A program made the position numbers and the translations under genes. From Collinsella sp. TF05-9AC (GTDB lineage Bacteria > Actinomycetota > Coriobacteriia > Coriobacteriales > Coriobacteriaceae): a stretch of DNA of 17,576 nucleotides. The stretch spans positions 1 through 17,576 of the forward strand of contig NZ_QSSH01000035.1 of the NCBI RefSeq assembly GCF_003438495.1, given 5' to 3'. Shown piece after piece: positions 1 to 5,983 of this stretch. The notes beneath the pieces were generated by a model. That model was not told the origin of the DNA. It saw nothing but the letters and a program-made list of their open reading frames with translations, and searched no databases. The number at the start of each line of letters is the position of its first letter. Positions within the stretch are counted from its first letter, which is position 1.

Positions 1-233
1 GCGACACAGCTTGTGTGTCCATCCTCGCAGTATCCGGTTCTCAAGGTGCACGCCCCGCGGCTGATCCGGTCCGACCGGGCCGCGTGGCAAGGAGATATAT
101 TGCCAGACCGGAGGGGCCCCGGGGGCGGGAATCTGGGCGTACACATTTCCTACACATTTTGTGATCCGACTAACGTTTGCCAGCCGTTAACTACCGCTCG
201 CCGAGCATCTCTTTATATAAGGCAGTCTCATGG
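1..233 (-). other. Gene-free left edge; possible rRNA operon leader or spacer
   Basis: No credible coding sequence lies here. Read on the minus strand, positions 46-37 spell CCTTGAGAAC, followed by CGGATACTGCGAGG. This resembles the conserved TTGAGAAC-type box found in leaders and 16S-23S spacers of actinobacterial rRNA operons. A small dyad follows at the very edge (GACACA at 3-8 with TGTGTC at 14-19), as might occur in an rRNA processing stem. CCGGTC at 66-71 is mirrored by GACCGG at 73-78, and GGGGCCCC (113-120) overlaps CCCCGGGG (117-124). The phosphohexomutase gene ends at 234 on the same strand, so an rRNA gene, if present, would begin left of the window. I could not fix a promoter. The rRNA assignment is inference from a short motif. 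Confidence 0.35.
140..159. repeat. Direct repeat TACACATTT with 11-bp period
   Basis: TACACATTT occurs at 140-148 and again at 151-159, so the two copies are offset by 11 bases, about one helical turn. It lies in the gene-free stretch downstream of the phosphohexomutase gene and upstream of the putative rRNA leader box. Such spacing is compatible with binding of a protein to one face of the helix, but no regulator is known from this window. Confidence 0.4.
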
Positions 234-1634
234 TTAAAGCGGATACGTCCCCCTAGCTAAAGCACAGCCAGCATCGAGCAACTCATCGCGTTCTTCCACC
301 GAGAACCCCTCGGCGTAGACGCGCACCACTGGTTCGGTCCCACTAGGACGGACCAGCAGCCACGTGTCATCCTCGAATGCCAAACGCAAGCCATCCATAT
401 GACTAACGTTTTGCGGCACCTTGCCACAAATCGACTTGGGGTTTACGCCCGGCAGCAGGGTTCGTAACGTTTCGGCATCTTCGGCCTCAAGGCGTAAATC
501 GCGTCGACCGTAACTCGTCTTACCAAAACTGTCCTCGAGTTGGTCGACCAGAACGCCCAAAGGCGCGTCCGTCTTTGCCATAAGCTCACACAGAATCAGA
601 CAGGCGAGGATTCCATCGCGCTCGGGCATATGTGCGGCGATGCCGATACCACCGGCTTCTTCGCCGCCTATGAGGACGCCGCCCTTCTTCATCTCCGCCG
701 CTATATATTTGAAACCGACTGGTTTGACGGTCACGCGGCAGCCAAGCGCCTCGGCAATGCGACGCACGAGCGTCGAGCACGAAAGATTGACGACGACGCG
801 CCCCTCCAAATTACGAAATTGAACCAAGTCGCCCAAAACGAGCGCCATGATCTGATGCGGATGTATATATCTGCCGCGCTCGTCAACCGCGCCGATGCGG
901 TCGGCGTCGCCGTCGGTCACCAGGCCAGCGCAAGCTCCGTCCTCGATAACCGTGCGCTCGCAAGCGTCCACCCACGGCTCAACGGGGTCGGGGCAGATAT
1001 CTTCTTGGTCAGACGCCTGCCCGGCGTGAATCTCGTGCACCTCAACGCCAAGCTCGCGCAGCAAGTCGGCTAGATAGCCCTGGGCTGCGCCGCCCATGGG
1101 ATCGACAACCACGCGCAGGTGCGCGGCGCGGATGGCTTCGGCATCGACAAACGATGCCACCGCCTGCATATAGTCAGGAATGATATCCGCGGTGCGATAT
1201 TGCCCCTCGATCCCCATTGGCTCGGGAGCCATAGTCTCTTCGAGCTCTTCGATGACATCCTGGTTGGCGGTCGAGCCGTCACCCATGCGAATCTTGAGGC
1301 ACAGATAGCCCTGCGGATGATGGGACCCCGTCACCATGAGCGCGCCGCACGCTTCACCGTCATAAGCCGCCGCCCACGTAAGGGCAGGGGTCGGGACAGG
1401 TCGCGAAGCGAGCACGGCGTCTAGCCCGTGCGCTGCTAGCACGCCCGCCGCAAGCTCAGCGAACTCGCGCGCCAGGGGCCGGGTGTCGAACCCTATATAT
1501 ACCGTTTTGCCCGGATTGATCTTTTGCCACAACTCGCCGACGGCATCGGCGATACGGGCAACGTTATCGGCAGTGAAGTCCTCATCGACGCGAGCGCGCC
1601 AACCGTCAGTTCCAAAATGAATTATCGCGCACAC
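234..1634 (-). CDS. Phosphoglucomutase/phosphomannomutase family protein (alpha-D-phosphohexomutase)
   Basis: Cytosolic enzyme that moves a phosphate between the 1- and 6-positions of a hexose phosphate, linking glycolysis with sugar-nucleotide and envelope synthesis. From the chosen start it has 466 residues, typical of the family. All four family signatures are visible: the phosphoserine loop TGSHHP (Ser about residue 104), the metal loop DGDADR (about 241-246), the sugar-binding loop GEEAGG (about 324-329; GEESGG or GEMSGG is more usual) and the phosphate-binding RPSGTEP (about 429-435). I chose the GTG at 1634 because GAGG lies 9 bases upstream and the protein then begins MCAIIHFGTDGWRAR, matching where relatives start. 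An upstream ATG at 1718 would add 28 residues with no family resemblance and would cover the likely promoter. Which hexose phosphate it prefers cannot be read from sequence. All three Tyr-Ile pairs are encoded TAT ATA. Confidence 0.9.
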   Translation of the reverse strand: MCAIIHFGTDGWRARVDEDFTADNVARIADAVGELWQKINPGKTVYIGFDTRPLAREFAELAAGVLAAHGLDAVLASRPVPTPALTWAAAYDGEACGALMVTGSHHPQGYLCLKIRMGDGSTANQDVIEELEETMAPEPMGIEGQYRTADIIPDYMQAVASFVDAEAIRAAHLRVVVDPMGGAAQGYLADLLRELGVEVHEIHAGQASDQEDICPDPVEPWVDACERTVIEDGACAGLVTDGDADRIGAVDERGRYIHPHQIMALVLGDLVQFRNLEGRVVVNLSCSTLVRRIAEALGCRVTVKPVGFKYIAAEMKKGGVLIGGEEAGGIGIAAHMPERDGILACLILCELMAKTDAPLGVLVDQLEDSFGKTSYGRRDLRLEAEDAETLRTLLPGVNPKSICGKVPQNVSHMDGLRLAFEDDTWLLVRPSGTEPVVRVYAEGFSVEERDELLDAGCALARGTYPL

Positions 1635-1646
1635 GCGCAGACACCT

Positions 1647-1683
1647 CACAGTGTTTGGATCATGGTACGCATGGGGTATACCC
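1647..1683 (-). promoter_or_regulatory. Possible promoter/operator of the phosphohexomutase gene
   Basis: Upstream of the GTG start on the minus strand there is TTGCGG, a 17-base spacer, then CATGAT, a weak match to a sigma-70-type promoter. A perfect 10-bp palindrome GGGTATACCC (1674-1683) falls across the -35 side and spacer. The gene follows a terminator (1759-1786), so a local promoter is expected only if transcription starts here; the terminator belongs to the gene upstream in the reading direction. Assignment is tentative. Confidence 0.3.
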
Positions 1684-1756
1684 GCAACATGCACTCGGCA
1701 ACCTGCCGGCACCAGCATTCACCATTTGGGCAAATGCTGCCGAGGACATGCAAGCA

Positions 1757-1787
1757 ATAAAAAAACCGCCCCGTATGGAGCGGTTTG
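1757..1787 (-). terminator. Rho-independent terminator after the homocysteine methyltransferase gene
   Basis: AAACCGC (1763-1769) pairs with GCGGTTT (1780-1786), with a further CC/GG pair inside around a GTAT loop. On the minus strand the stem runs into a T tract (complement of the seven A at 1759-1765). It begins 5 bases beyond the methyltransferase stop codon at 1792, so it ends that transcript and isolates the phosphohexomutase gene downstream. Confidence 0.85.
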
Positions 1788-1791
1788 CCCT

Positions 1792-2685
1792 TTATATATC
1801 GAGCGCCTCGGCCATCGCGGCCGTAGTGATTGCCGTGGTTCCACAGCAACTGCCCACCATTGCGGCACCGGCATGTCTCCATTCGATGCATGCGCGCGCG
1901 AAAGCTTCGGGGTTCTCGTGCCATACGGGGCCATCCTGAGTCTGGACCGGATCGCCTACGTTGGGACGCACCGTGACGGGAGTAGTCGCCGATGCAACCA
2001 TCCTGGGCACCGCCGCGTTCGCGGCCGCAAGCGAACAGCAATTAACACCAACCGAATTTGCGCCGTGTTTTTCGGCGTACAAAACGGCTGCCTCGATGTT
2101 GAGGCCATCGCCCAGCAGGTCGCCTTTATCGTCAACGACAAAACTCACCAGAACAGGCATGCCGTCGGCGGCATCTCGGGCGCCGGCAAGCATGGGCTGC
2201 AGATTACGGATAGACGTCACCGTCTCGATCAGCAGACCGTCAACACCAGCATTGAGCAAGGCGTGCGCCTGTTCGCGCGCAATGCCGCGGATTTCACGAT
2301 ACTCGACAGAGTCCTCGGCAAACCACTCAATACCGATCGGGCCCATTGAGCCCAGCAGTAGCTGAGGGTGCGCCTGGCGGGCATCGTCGACGGCCCCGCG
2401 ATTGACCTCCGCCACGGACGGCGCAATCTGGTCGTGCTTGAGGGCATAGCTCGATGCCTGAAAGGTATTGGTAATGAGCACCTGCGCGCCGGCGGCGACA
2501 TACAAGCGATGGATACGAGAAACGGTCTGCGGCTCTGCCAGATTCCAAAACGCCGGTGGAATGTCGGCGGCATCGTACTCACTCAACAGAACACTGCCCA
2601 TGGGGCCCTGCGCCAACAAGGTCTCGCTCGACAAGCGGCGCGTAAGTTCCTCGGCACCAAAGCGGTTGTAATAACTCGTATCCAT
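1792..2685 (-). CDS. mmuM: Homocysteine S-methyltransferase
   Basis: Cytosolic zinc enzyme of the Pfam homocysteine S-methyltransferase (betaine-homocysteine methyltransferase-like) family. It makes methionine by moving a methyl group from a donor, commonly S-methylmethionine, to homocysteine. The 297 residues form a single TIM-barrel domain. The early GPMGSVL motif (about 27-33), TNTFQAS (72-78), GSMGPIG (112-118), the first zinc Cys in GVNCCS (215-218) and the paired Cys of GSCCGT (280-281) are all present. MmuM-type enzymes are about 310 residues, so this is full length. The ATG at 2685 lies 10 bases after the metalloregulator stop; GCGGGA just upstream can serve as a ribosome site, and translational coupling is likely. 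The last sense codon and stop form ATA TAA within an ATATAT motif. The methyl donor is not determined by sequence. Confidence 0.9.
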   Translation of the reverse strand: MDTSYYNRFGAEELTRRLSSETLLAQGPMGSVLLSEYDAADIPPAFWNLAEPQTVSRIHRLYVAAGAQVLITNTFQASSYALKHDQIAPSVAEVNRGAVDDARQAHPQLLLGSMGPIGIEWFAEDSVEYREIRGIAREQAHALLNAGVDGLLIETVTSIRNLQPMLAGARDAADGMPVLVSFVVDDKGDLLGDGLNIEAAVLYAEKHGANSVGVNCCSLAAANAAVPRMVASATTPVTVRPNVGDPVQTQDGPVWHENPEAFARACIEWRHAGAAMVGSCCGTTAITTAAMAEALDI

Positions 2686-2695
2686 ATATATCCCG

Positions 2696-3118
2696 CTATT
2701 CCTCGACGCTGATTCCCTGCTTTTCGAGATAGGCGAGCCAGCGGCTCATCGTGTCCTCGGATAGCGCATGCTCCATCATGCAGGCCTCGGAATCGGCTCG
2801 CTCAAATTCGACACCGAGCTCCTGAACCAAAAACGTGCGGATGAGGCGATGACGGTACCAGATAGCCGTGCCAACCTCGCGGCCGCGATCGGTCAGGATC
2901 ACCTTGCCGTAGTGCGATTGCTCGACAAGCTCGGATGCCTTGAGCGCCGAAACCGCTTTATTGACCGATGCCTTGGAGACGCCAAGGCGCTGCGCGATGT
3001 CGACCGATCGCACGCCGTTGGTTTCCCCCTCTTCGCTTTCAATGCGAACCATGCACTCCAAGTAGTCTTCGTTCGCCACCGTCAGATGTAGTTCGCGCGA
3101 GCTATTTGTCGTATCCAT
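2696..3118 (-). CDS. DtxR/MntR-family metal-dependent transcriptional regulator, short form
   Basis: Predicted metal-sensing repressor of 140 residues. A winged helix-turn-helix occupies about residues 36-75 (VRSVDIAQRLGVSKASVNKAVSALK), followed by the metal-binding dimerisation domain (YRHRLIRTFL, then SEACMMEHALS). It lacks the C-terminal SH3-like domain of full DtxR, as MntR does. Candidate ligands are D18 and E21 (in DYLECM), H90, E111, C113, E116 and H117. The C-x2-EH arrangement is DtxR-like, whereas Asp at residue 18 is MntR-like. The DtxR ancillary-site Glu equivalent is Arg94. Fe(II) or Mn(II) is the likely effector but sequence does not settle it. I chose the ATG at 3118 because GGACGGAAG lies just upstream; the ATG at 3139 has no ribosome site. 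It diverges from pepT and is probably co-transcribed with the homocysteine methyltransferase gene. Confidence 0.88.
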   Translation of the reverse strand: MDTTNSSRELHLTVANEDYLECMVRIESEEGETNGVRSVDIAQRLGVSKASVNKAVSALKASELVEQSHYGKVILTDRGREVGTAIWYRHRLIRTFLVQELGVEFERADSEACMMEHALSEDTMSRWLAYLEKQGISVEE

Positions 3119-3149
3119 GATCTTCCGTCCCTTCTGCATTCAATGGCTG

Positions 3150-3200
3150 ATTCTACCCCATCCAAGCGTCGTGGTATGCCGTGGCATACCGTGCTAGAGT
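3150..3200. promoter_or_regulatory. Divergent promoter region with 18-bp palindromic operator candidate
   Basis: The perfect inverted repeat GGTATGCC-GT-GGCATACC spans 3173-3190. To its right on the plus strand is an extended -10-like TGCTAGAGT (3192-3200) leading to pepT. To its left on the minus strand is TAGAAT (3155-3150) leading to the metalloregulator gene. The palindrome therefore overlays the -35 regions of both candidate promoters, the place expected for a repressor site. Binding by the adjacent DtxR-like protein is an inference; the sequence is not the canonical DtxR box. Confidence 0.55.
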
Positions 3201-3238
3201 TCTTGTTGCACACGACGACCAAGATTGGAGCGGTCTTT

Positions 3239-4486
3239 ATGGAAAACACCACCACGAGCCCCGATGTCCTCGAGCGCTTTTTGCGCTACGTCCAGATCAA
3301 CACGCAGTCCGAGGATGCAAACTGTGACCAGGTACCCTCGAGCGCCGTTCAGTTTGATCTTGCCAACGTACTGGCTGAAGAACTGCGCGAGCTTGGTGCG
3401 GAAGATGCCCACGTGACCGAGCACGCCTATGTCTGCGCGCATATCCCCGCAAGTGTGGGCGCTGAGGACAAGCCCGCCCTGGGCCTGATCGCCCATCTCG
3501 ACACCACCGAAGTTGCACCGGGCGCCGGCGTGAAGCCGCACATCGTACACTACGAAGGCGGCGACCTGGTCTGCGGCACGGTTGACGGTAAGCCCGTTGC
3601 CATGAGTACCGCCAAGCTTCCCGCCCTGAACGACCTCGCGGGTGAGGACTTGGTCTGCAGCGATGGCACCACGCTGCTGGGCGCGGACGACAAGGCAGGC
3701 GTCGCCGAGATCATGTCGCTTGTCGCGCGTATCGCTCAGGACCCTTCTCTGCCCCATCCCGCACTCGGCATTTGCTTCTGCCCTGACGAGGAGATCGGTC
3801 ACGGAGCCGAGCTGTTGGATATCGATACCTTTGGCTGCAAGTACGCCTACACGGTCGACGGCGGCCCCATCGGCGAGCTGGAGTGGGAGTGCTTTAACGC
3901 CGCCGAGGCGACCATCCGCTTTGAGGGCCAGTCCATCCACCCGGGCGACGCCAAGGGCCGTATGGTCAACGCAGGCAATCTGTTCTGCGACTTCAACGCG
4001 TTGCTCCCCTACGTGCAGCGCCCGGAGTATACGGAAGGCTACGAGGGCTTTTATCACCTTGAGGGTGTATCTGCGACCGTCGATCACGCCACGGCGCGCT
4101 ATATCGTCCGCGACCATGACACCGCCAAGTTCCAGCAGAAACTCGACCTTATTGATGCCGCCGCCTCGATGCTCAACCAGCGTCTGGGCGAGGAGCGCGT
4201 AACGGTCGAGATTAAGCAGCAGTATCGAAATATGGCCGAAATCGTTCGTGACTATCCCGAGCTTATTGATGCTGCCAAGGAAGCCTACCTTGCCTGTGGC
4301 GTTGAACCCCAAGTGCTGCCGATTCGCGGCGGCACCGACGGCGCGCAGCTGTCGTTCCGCGGTCTGCCCTGCCCCAACCTTTCCACCGGCGGCTATTGCT
4401 ACCACGGCGTCAACGAGTTCGTCCCGGTCAGTTCGCTCGTCAAGATGACCGACGTGCTCCAGGAGCTCGTCGCCCGCTTTGCATAA
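3239..4486 (+). CDS. pepT: Peptidase T (tripeptide aminopeptidase)
   Basis: Cytosolic di-zinc M20B aminopeptidase that removes the N-terminal residue from tripeptides. The protein has 415 residues, close to the usual 405-410. Visible motifs are HLDTT (first metal ligands, H86 and D88), GADDKAG (bridging Asp, about 150-151), PDEEIGHG (catalytic Glu and ligand Glu, about 184-185), TVDGGPIGE (ligand Asp about 207), HPGDAKGRMVNA, IRGGTDGAQLS and the final ligand His in YCYHGVNEF (about 390). I chose the ATG at 3239 because GGAG at 3227-3230 lies 8 bases upstream; a longer frame from 3143 would run through the promoter and palindrome. It is the only plus-strand gene here, stands alone, and ends at its own terminator. 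Confidence 0.95.
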   Translation: MENTTTSPDVLERFLRYVQINTQSEDANCDQVPSSAVQFDLANVLAEELRELGAEDAHVTEHAYVCAHIPASVGAEDKPALGLIAHLDTTEVAPGAGVKPHIVHYEGGDLVCGTVDGKPVAMSTAKLPALNDLAGEDLVCSDGTTLLGADDKAGVAEIMSLVARIAQDPSLPHPALGICFCPDEEIGHGAELLDIDTFGCKYAYTVDGGPIGELEWECFNAAEATIRFEGQSIHPGDAKGRMVNAGNLFCDFNALLPYVQRPEYTEGYEGFYHLEGVSATVDHATARYIVRDHDTAKFQQKLDLIDAAASMLNQRLGEERVTVEIKQQYRNMAEIVRDYPELIDAAKEAYLACGVEPQVLPIRGGTDGAQLSFRGLPCPNLSTGGYCYHGVNEFVPVSSLVKMTDVLQELVARFA

Positions 4487-4511
4487 GCCTGGCTGCACAA
4501 GCCTAAACGAT

Positions 4512-4549
4512 AAACCGCCCCATCCTCTACAGAGAACAGGGCGGTTTTT
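4512..4549 (+). terminator. Rho-independent terminator of pepT
   Basis: AAACCGCCC (4512-4520) pairs with GGGCGGTTT (4539-4547), and the stem runs into TTTTT (4545-4549). It starts 25 bases after the pepT stop codon. The loop contains a small CTCT/AGAG secondary pairing. Confidence 0.88.
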
Positions 4550-4626
4550 GCTGCAAGGGGAGTAATCAGCATCGCAGGTTGAGCCAACGTCAGCGAGCGA
4601 CGTCCAAGGAGAACAAGTTGGCATGA

Positions 4627-4667
4627 AAAAGGCAGGGCATTGACCTTCTGGTCATGCCCTGCCTTTT
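4627..4667. terminator. Long bidirectional hairpin terminator between pepT and the LCP gene
   Basis: AAAAGGCAGGGCAT (4627-4640) pairs perfectly with ATGCCCTGCCTTTT (4654-4667), and GACC/GGTC extends the stem inside to a small TTCT loop. It has A residues on the left and T residues on the right, so it can stop transcription from either side. It is placed between the converging pepT and LCP genes. Confidence 0.85.
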
Positions 4668-4711
4668 GAATGACAAATTGTCGCTCTGGGCGGCGCGCAG
4701 CGTCGACTGGT

Positions 4712-4733
4712 CCGCCGTTCGGTAGAACGGCGG
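4712..4733. repeat. Perfect 9-bp hairpin directly after the LCP stop
   Basis: CCGCCGTTC (4712-4720) and GAACGGCGG (4725-4733) flank a GGTA tetraloop. On the minus strand it lies 2 bases beyond the LCP stop codon (4736-4738). No T tract follows, so on its own it is not a standard terminator; it may protect the 3' end or act together with the hairpin at 4627-4667. Confidence 0.6.
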
Positions 4734-4735
4734 AA

Positions 4736-5971
4736 CTAGTAGTTGGCTTCGTAGCCGTTGCCGTCGCCGGTGGGTTCTTCGTAGTAGTCCGAATCGCTCG
4801 AATCGCTTGAGTCGCTCGAATCGTCAGAACTGCCAGACGAGGTTGCGGTACCGTTGGCGTAGTCATCGGAAGTGTTATTGCTCAGGTCGCCGATCGTAGA
4901 GCTGGAACCGTCGGAAAGGCCCATGGTGTTGGGACCCTTGGGATCTTTGCCGGCATCGACGCGCTCCATCATTTCCTTGAGCTCGTCCTCGTAGACAAAG
5001 ACGTAGCTCACACCGTCGATCATGGTGCTGTCGTCGGCGTACGAGGGCAGGTTGGCCGAGTAGATACCGTCGACATCCATACCGCGCATGGCGTTAACCG
5101 TAGCCACGATATCCTGAACGCTCATATCGGTTACAAGCATATCGGACAGCGAATTAACCAGGCCAAAGATCTTCGTGGCATCGAAGTTATTGAGAATCTG
5201 GTTGGCAAGGGCGCCAAGCACCTGACGCTGGTGGCGCATGCGCGTGTAATCGCCGTCGGCATAGGTGTAACGGCAGCGAGCATAGGTAAGGGCGGTGGCA
5301 CCGTCCATATGCTGCTGGCCAGCGGTAATCTTAATATCCAGGTGCTCGGGGTCGTCAACATCATCGGTTGCGTTAATGTCGATACCGCCAACCGAATCAA
5401 TCAGCGCCTGCATACCGTCGAAGCTGACCTCGGCATAGTGGGAAATCTGAACACCGCACAGCTCGTTGATCGCCTCGACCATGGCCTCGGCGCCGCCAAC
5501 GGTATGGCAGGCGTTGATCTTCATGGTCTCGCCCTTGTACTCGACCTTGGTGTCGCGCGGAACGGAAATGAGCGTCGCCTGCTTTTGCGTGGGGTCGATG
5601 CGTGCCAGGATAATCGAGTCGGCACGGTACGTATCCTCGCCCGGACGGCCGTCGGTGCCAAGAAGCAGCACGTAGAACGGATCCTTTGCCTCATCGGTGT
5701 CAACCAGAACCCGACGCAGATTGTCGGTAATGACATTAGAATCGCCGAGCTTGCCCATAATGGTGGCAAACCACAGGCCGGCAGCGGTAGTGGCACTCAG
5801 TAGCACGCCAAGCACGGCAATGAGCACGACGTGACGAATCGTGTGGCTACGACGACGTTGGCGAGCGCGCTCGGAATAGCGAGCCACGTTATCGCGACTG
5901 TAGATCTTGGCCTGCGCACCAGTTGAGGGTCTTCGGGTGGTGGTATCCGCGAGGGGCTTTTTATTAAACAT
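4736..5971 (-). CDS. LytR-CpsA-Psr (LCP) family cell-wall polymer ligase
   Basis: Membrane-anchored enzyme of the LCP family, which attaches lipid-linked glycopolymers to peptidoglycan outside the cell. The 411 residues comprise a basic cytoplasmic N-terminus (about 25-47, RYSERARQRRRSH), one membrane helix (about 48-71) and the extracellular LCP domain (about 98-330). Family signatures are LLLGTDGRPGEDTYRADSII (Arg116 and Asp118 of RAD), SVPRDT (Arg139) and the Arg-rich YTRMRHQRQVL. The last 65 or so residues are a low-complexity tail rich in Ser, Asp and Gly (SSDDSSDSSDSSDSD). The ATG at 5971 has AGG 6 bases upstream; a TTG two codons earlier is the alternative. The gene starts 12 bases after the murA stop, so the two are probably co-transcribed, joining peptidoglycan precursor synthesis to wall decoration. 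The polymer attached is unknown. Confidence 0.9.
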   Translation of the reverse strand: MFNKKPLADTTTRRPSTGAQAKIYSRDNVARYSERARQRRRSHTIRHVVLIAVLGVLLSATTAAGLWFATIMGKLGDSNVITDNLRRVLVDTDEAKDPFYVLLLGTDGRPGEDTYRADSIILARIDPTQKQATLISVPRDTKVEYKGETMKINACHTVGGAEAMVEAINELCGVQISHYAEVSFDGMQALIDSVGGIDINATDDVDDPEHLDIKITAGQQHMDGATALTYARCRYTYADGDYTRMRHQRQVLGALANQILNNFDATKIFGLVNSLSDMLVTDMSVQDIVATVNAMRGMDVDGIYSANLPSYADDSTMIDGVSYVFVYEDELKEMMERVDAGKDPKGPNTMGLSDGSSSTIGDLSNNTSDDYANGTATSSGSSDDSSDSSDSSDSDYYEEPTGDGNGYEANY

Positions 5972-5983
5972 AGGCAACCTGTA

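Noticed and set aside
13..237. 74-codon reading frame at the left edge
   Set aside because: It has no ribosome site, an unlikely composition, and overlaps the putative rRNA leader elements.
1635..1718. 28-codon N-terminal extension of the phosphohexomutase
   Set aside because: It has no similarity to the family and covers the likely promoter; the GTG at 1634 has a good ribosome site.
3143..3238. 32-codon N-terminal extension of pepT
   Set aside because: It runs through the divergent promoter and palindrome and has no ribosome site; the ATG at 3239 has GGAG 8 bases upstream and matches family length.
3194..4624. Long minus-strand reading frame of about 476 codons opposite pepT
   Set aside because: It covers pepT antisense, which has complete M20 peptidase motifs. 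The antisense product shows no family signature and is a by-product of GC-rich codon bias.
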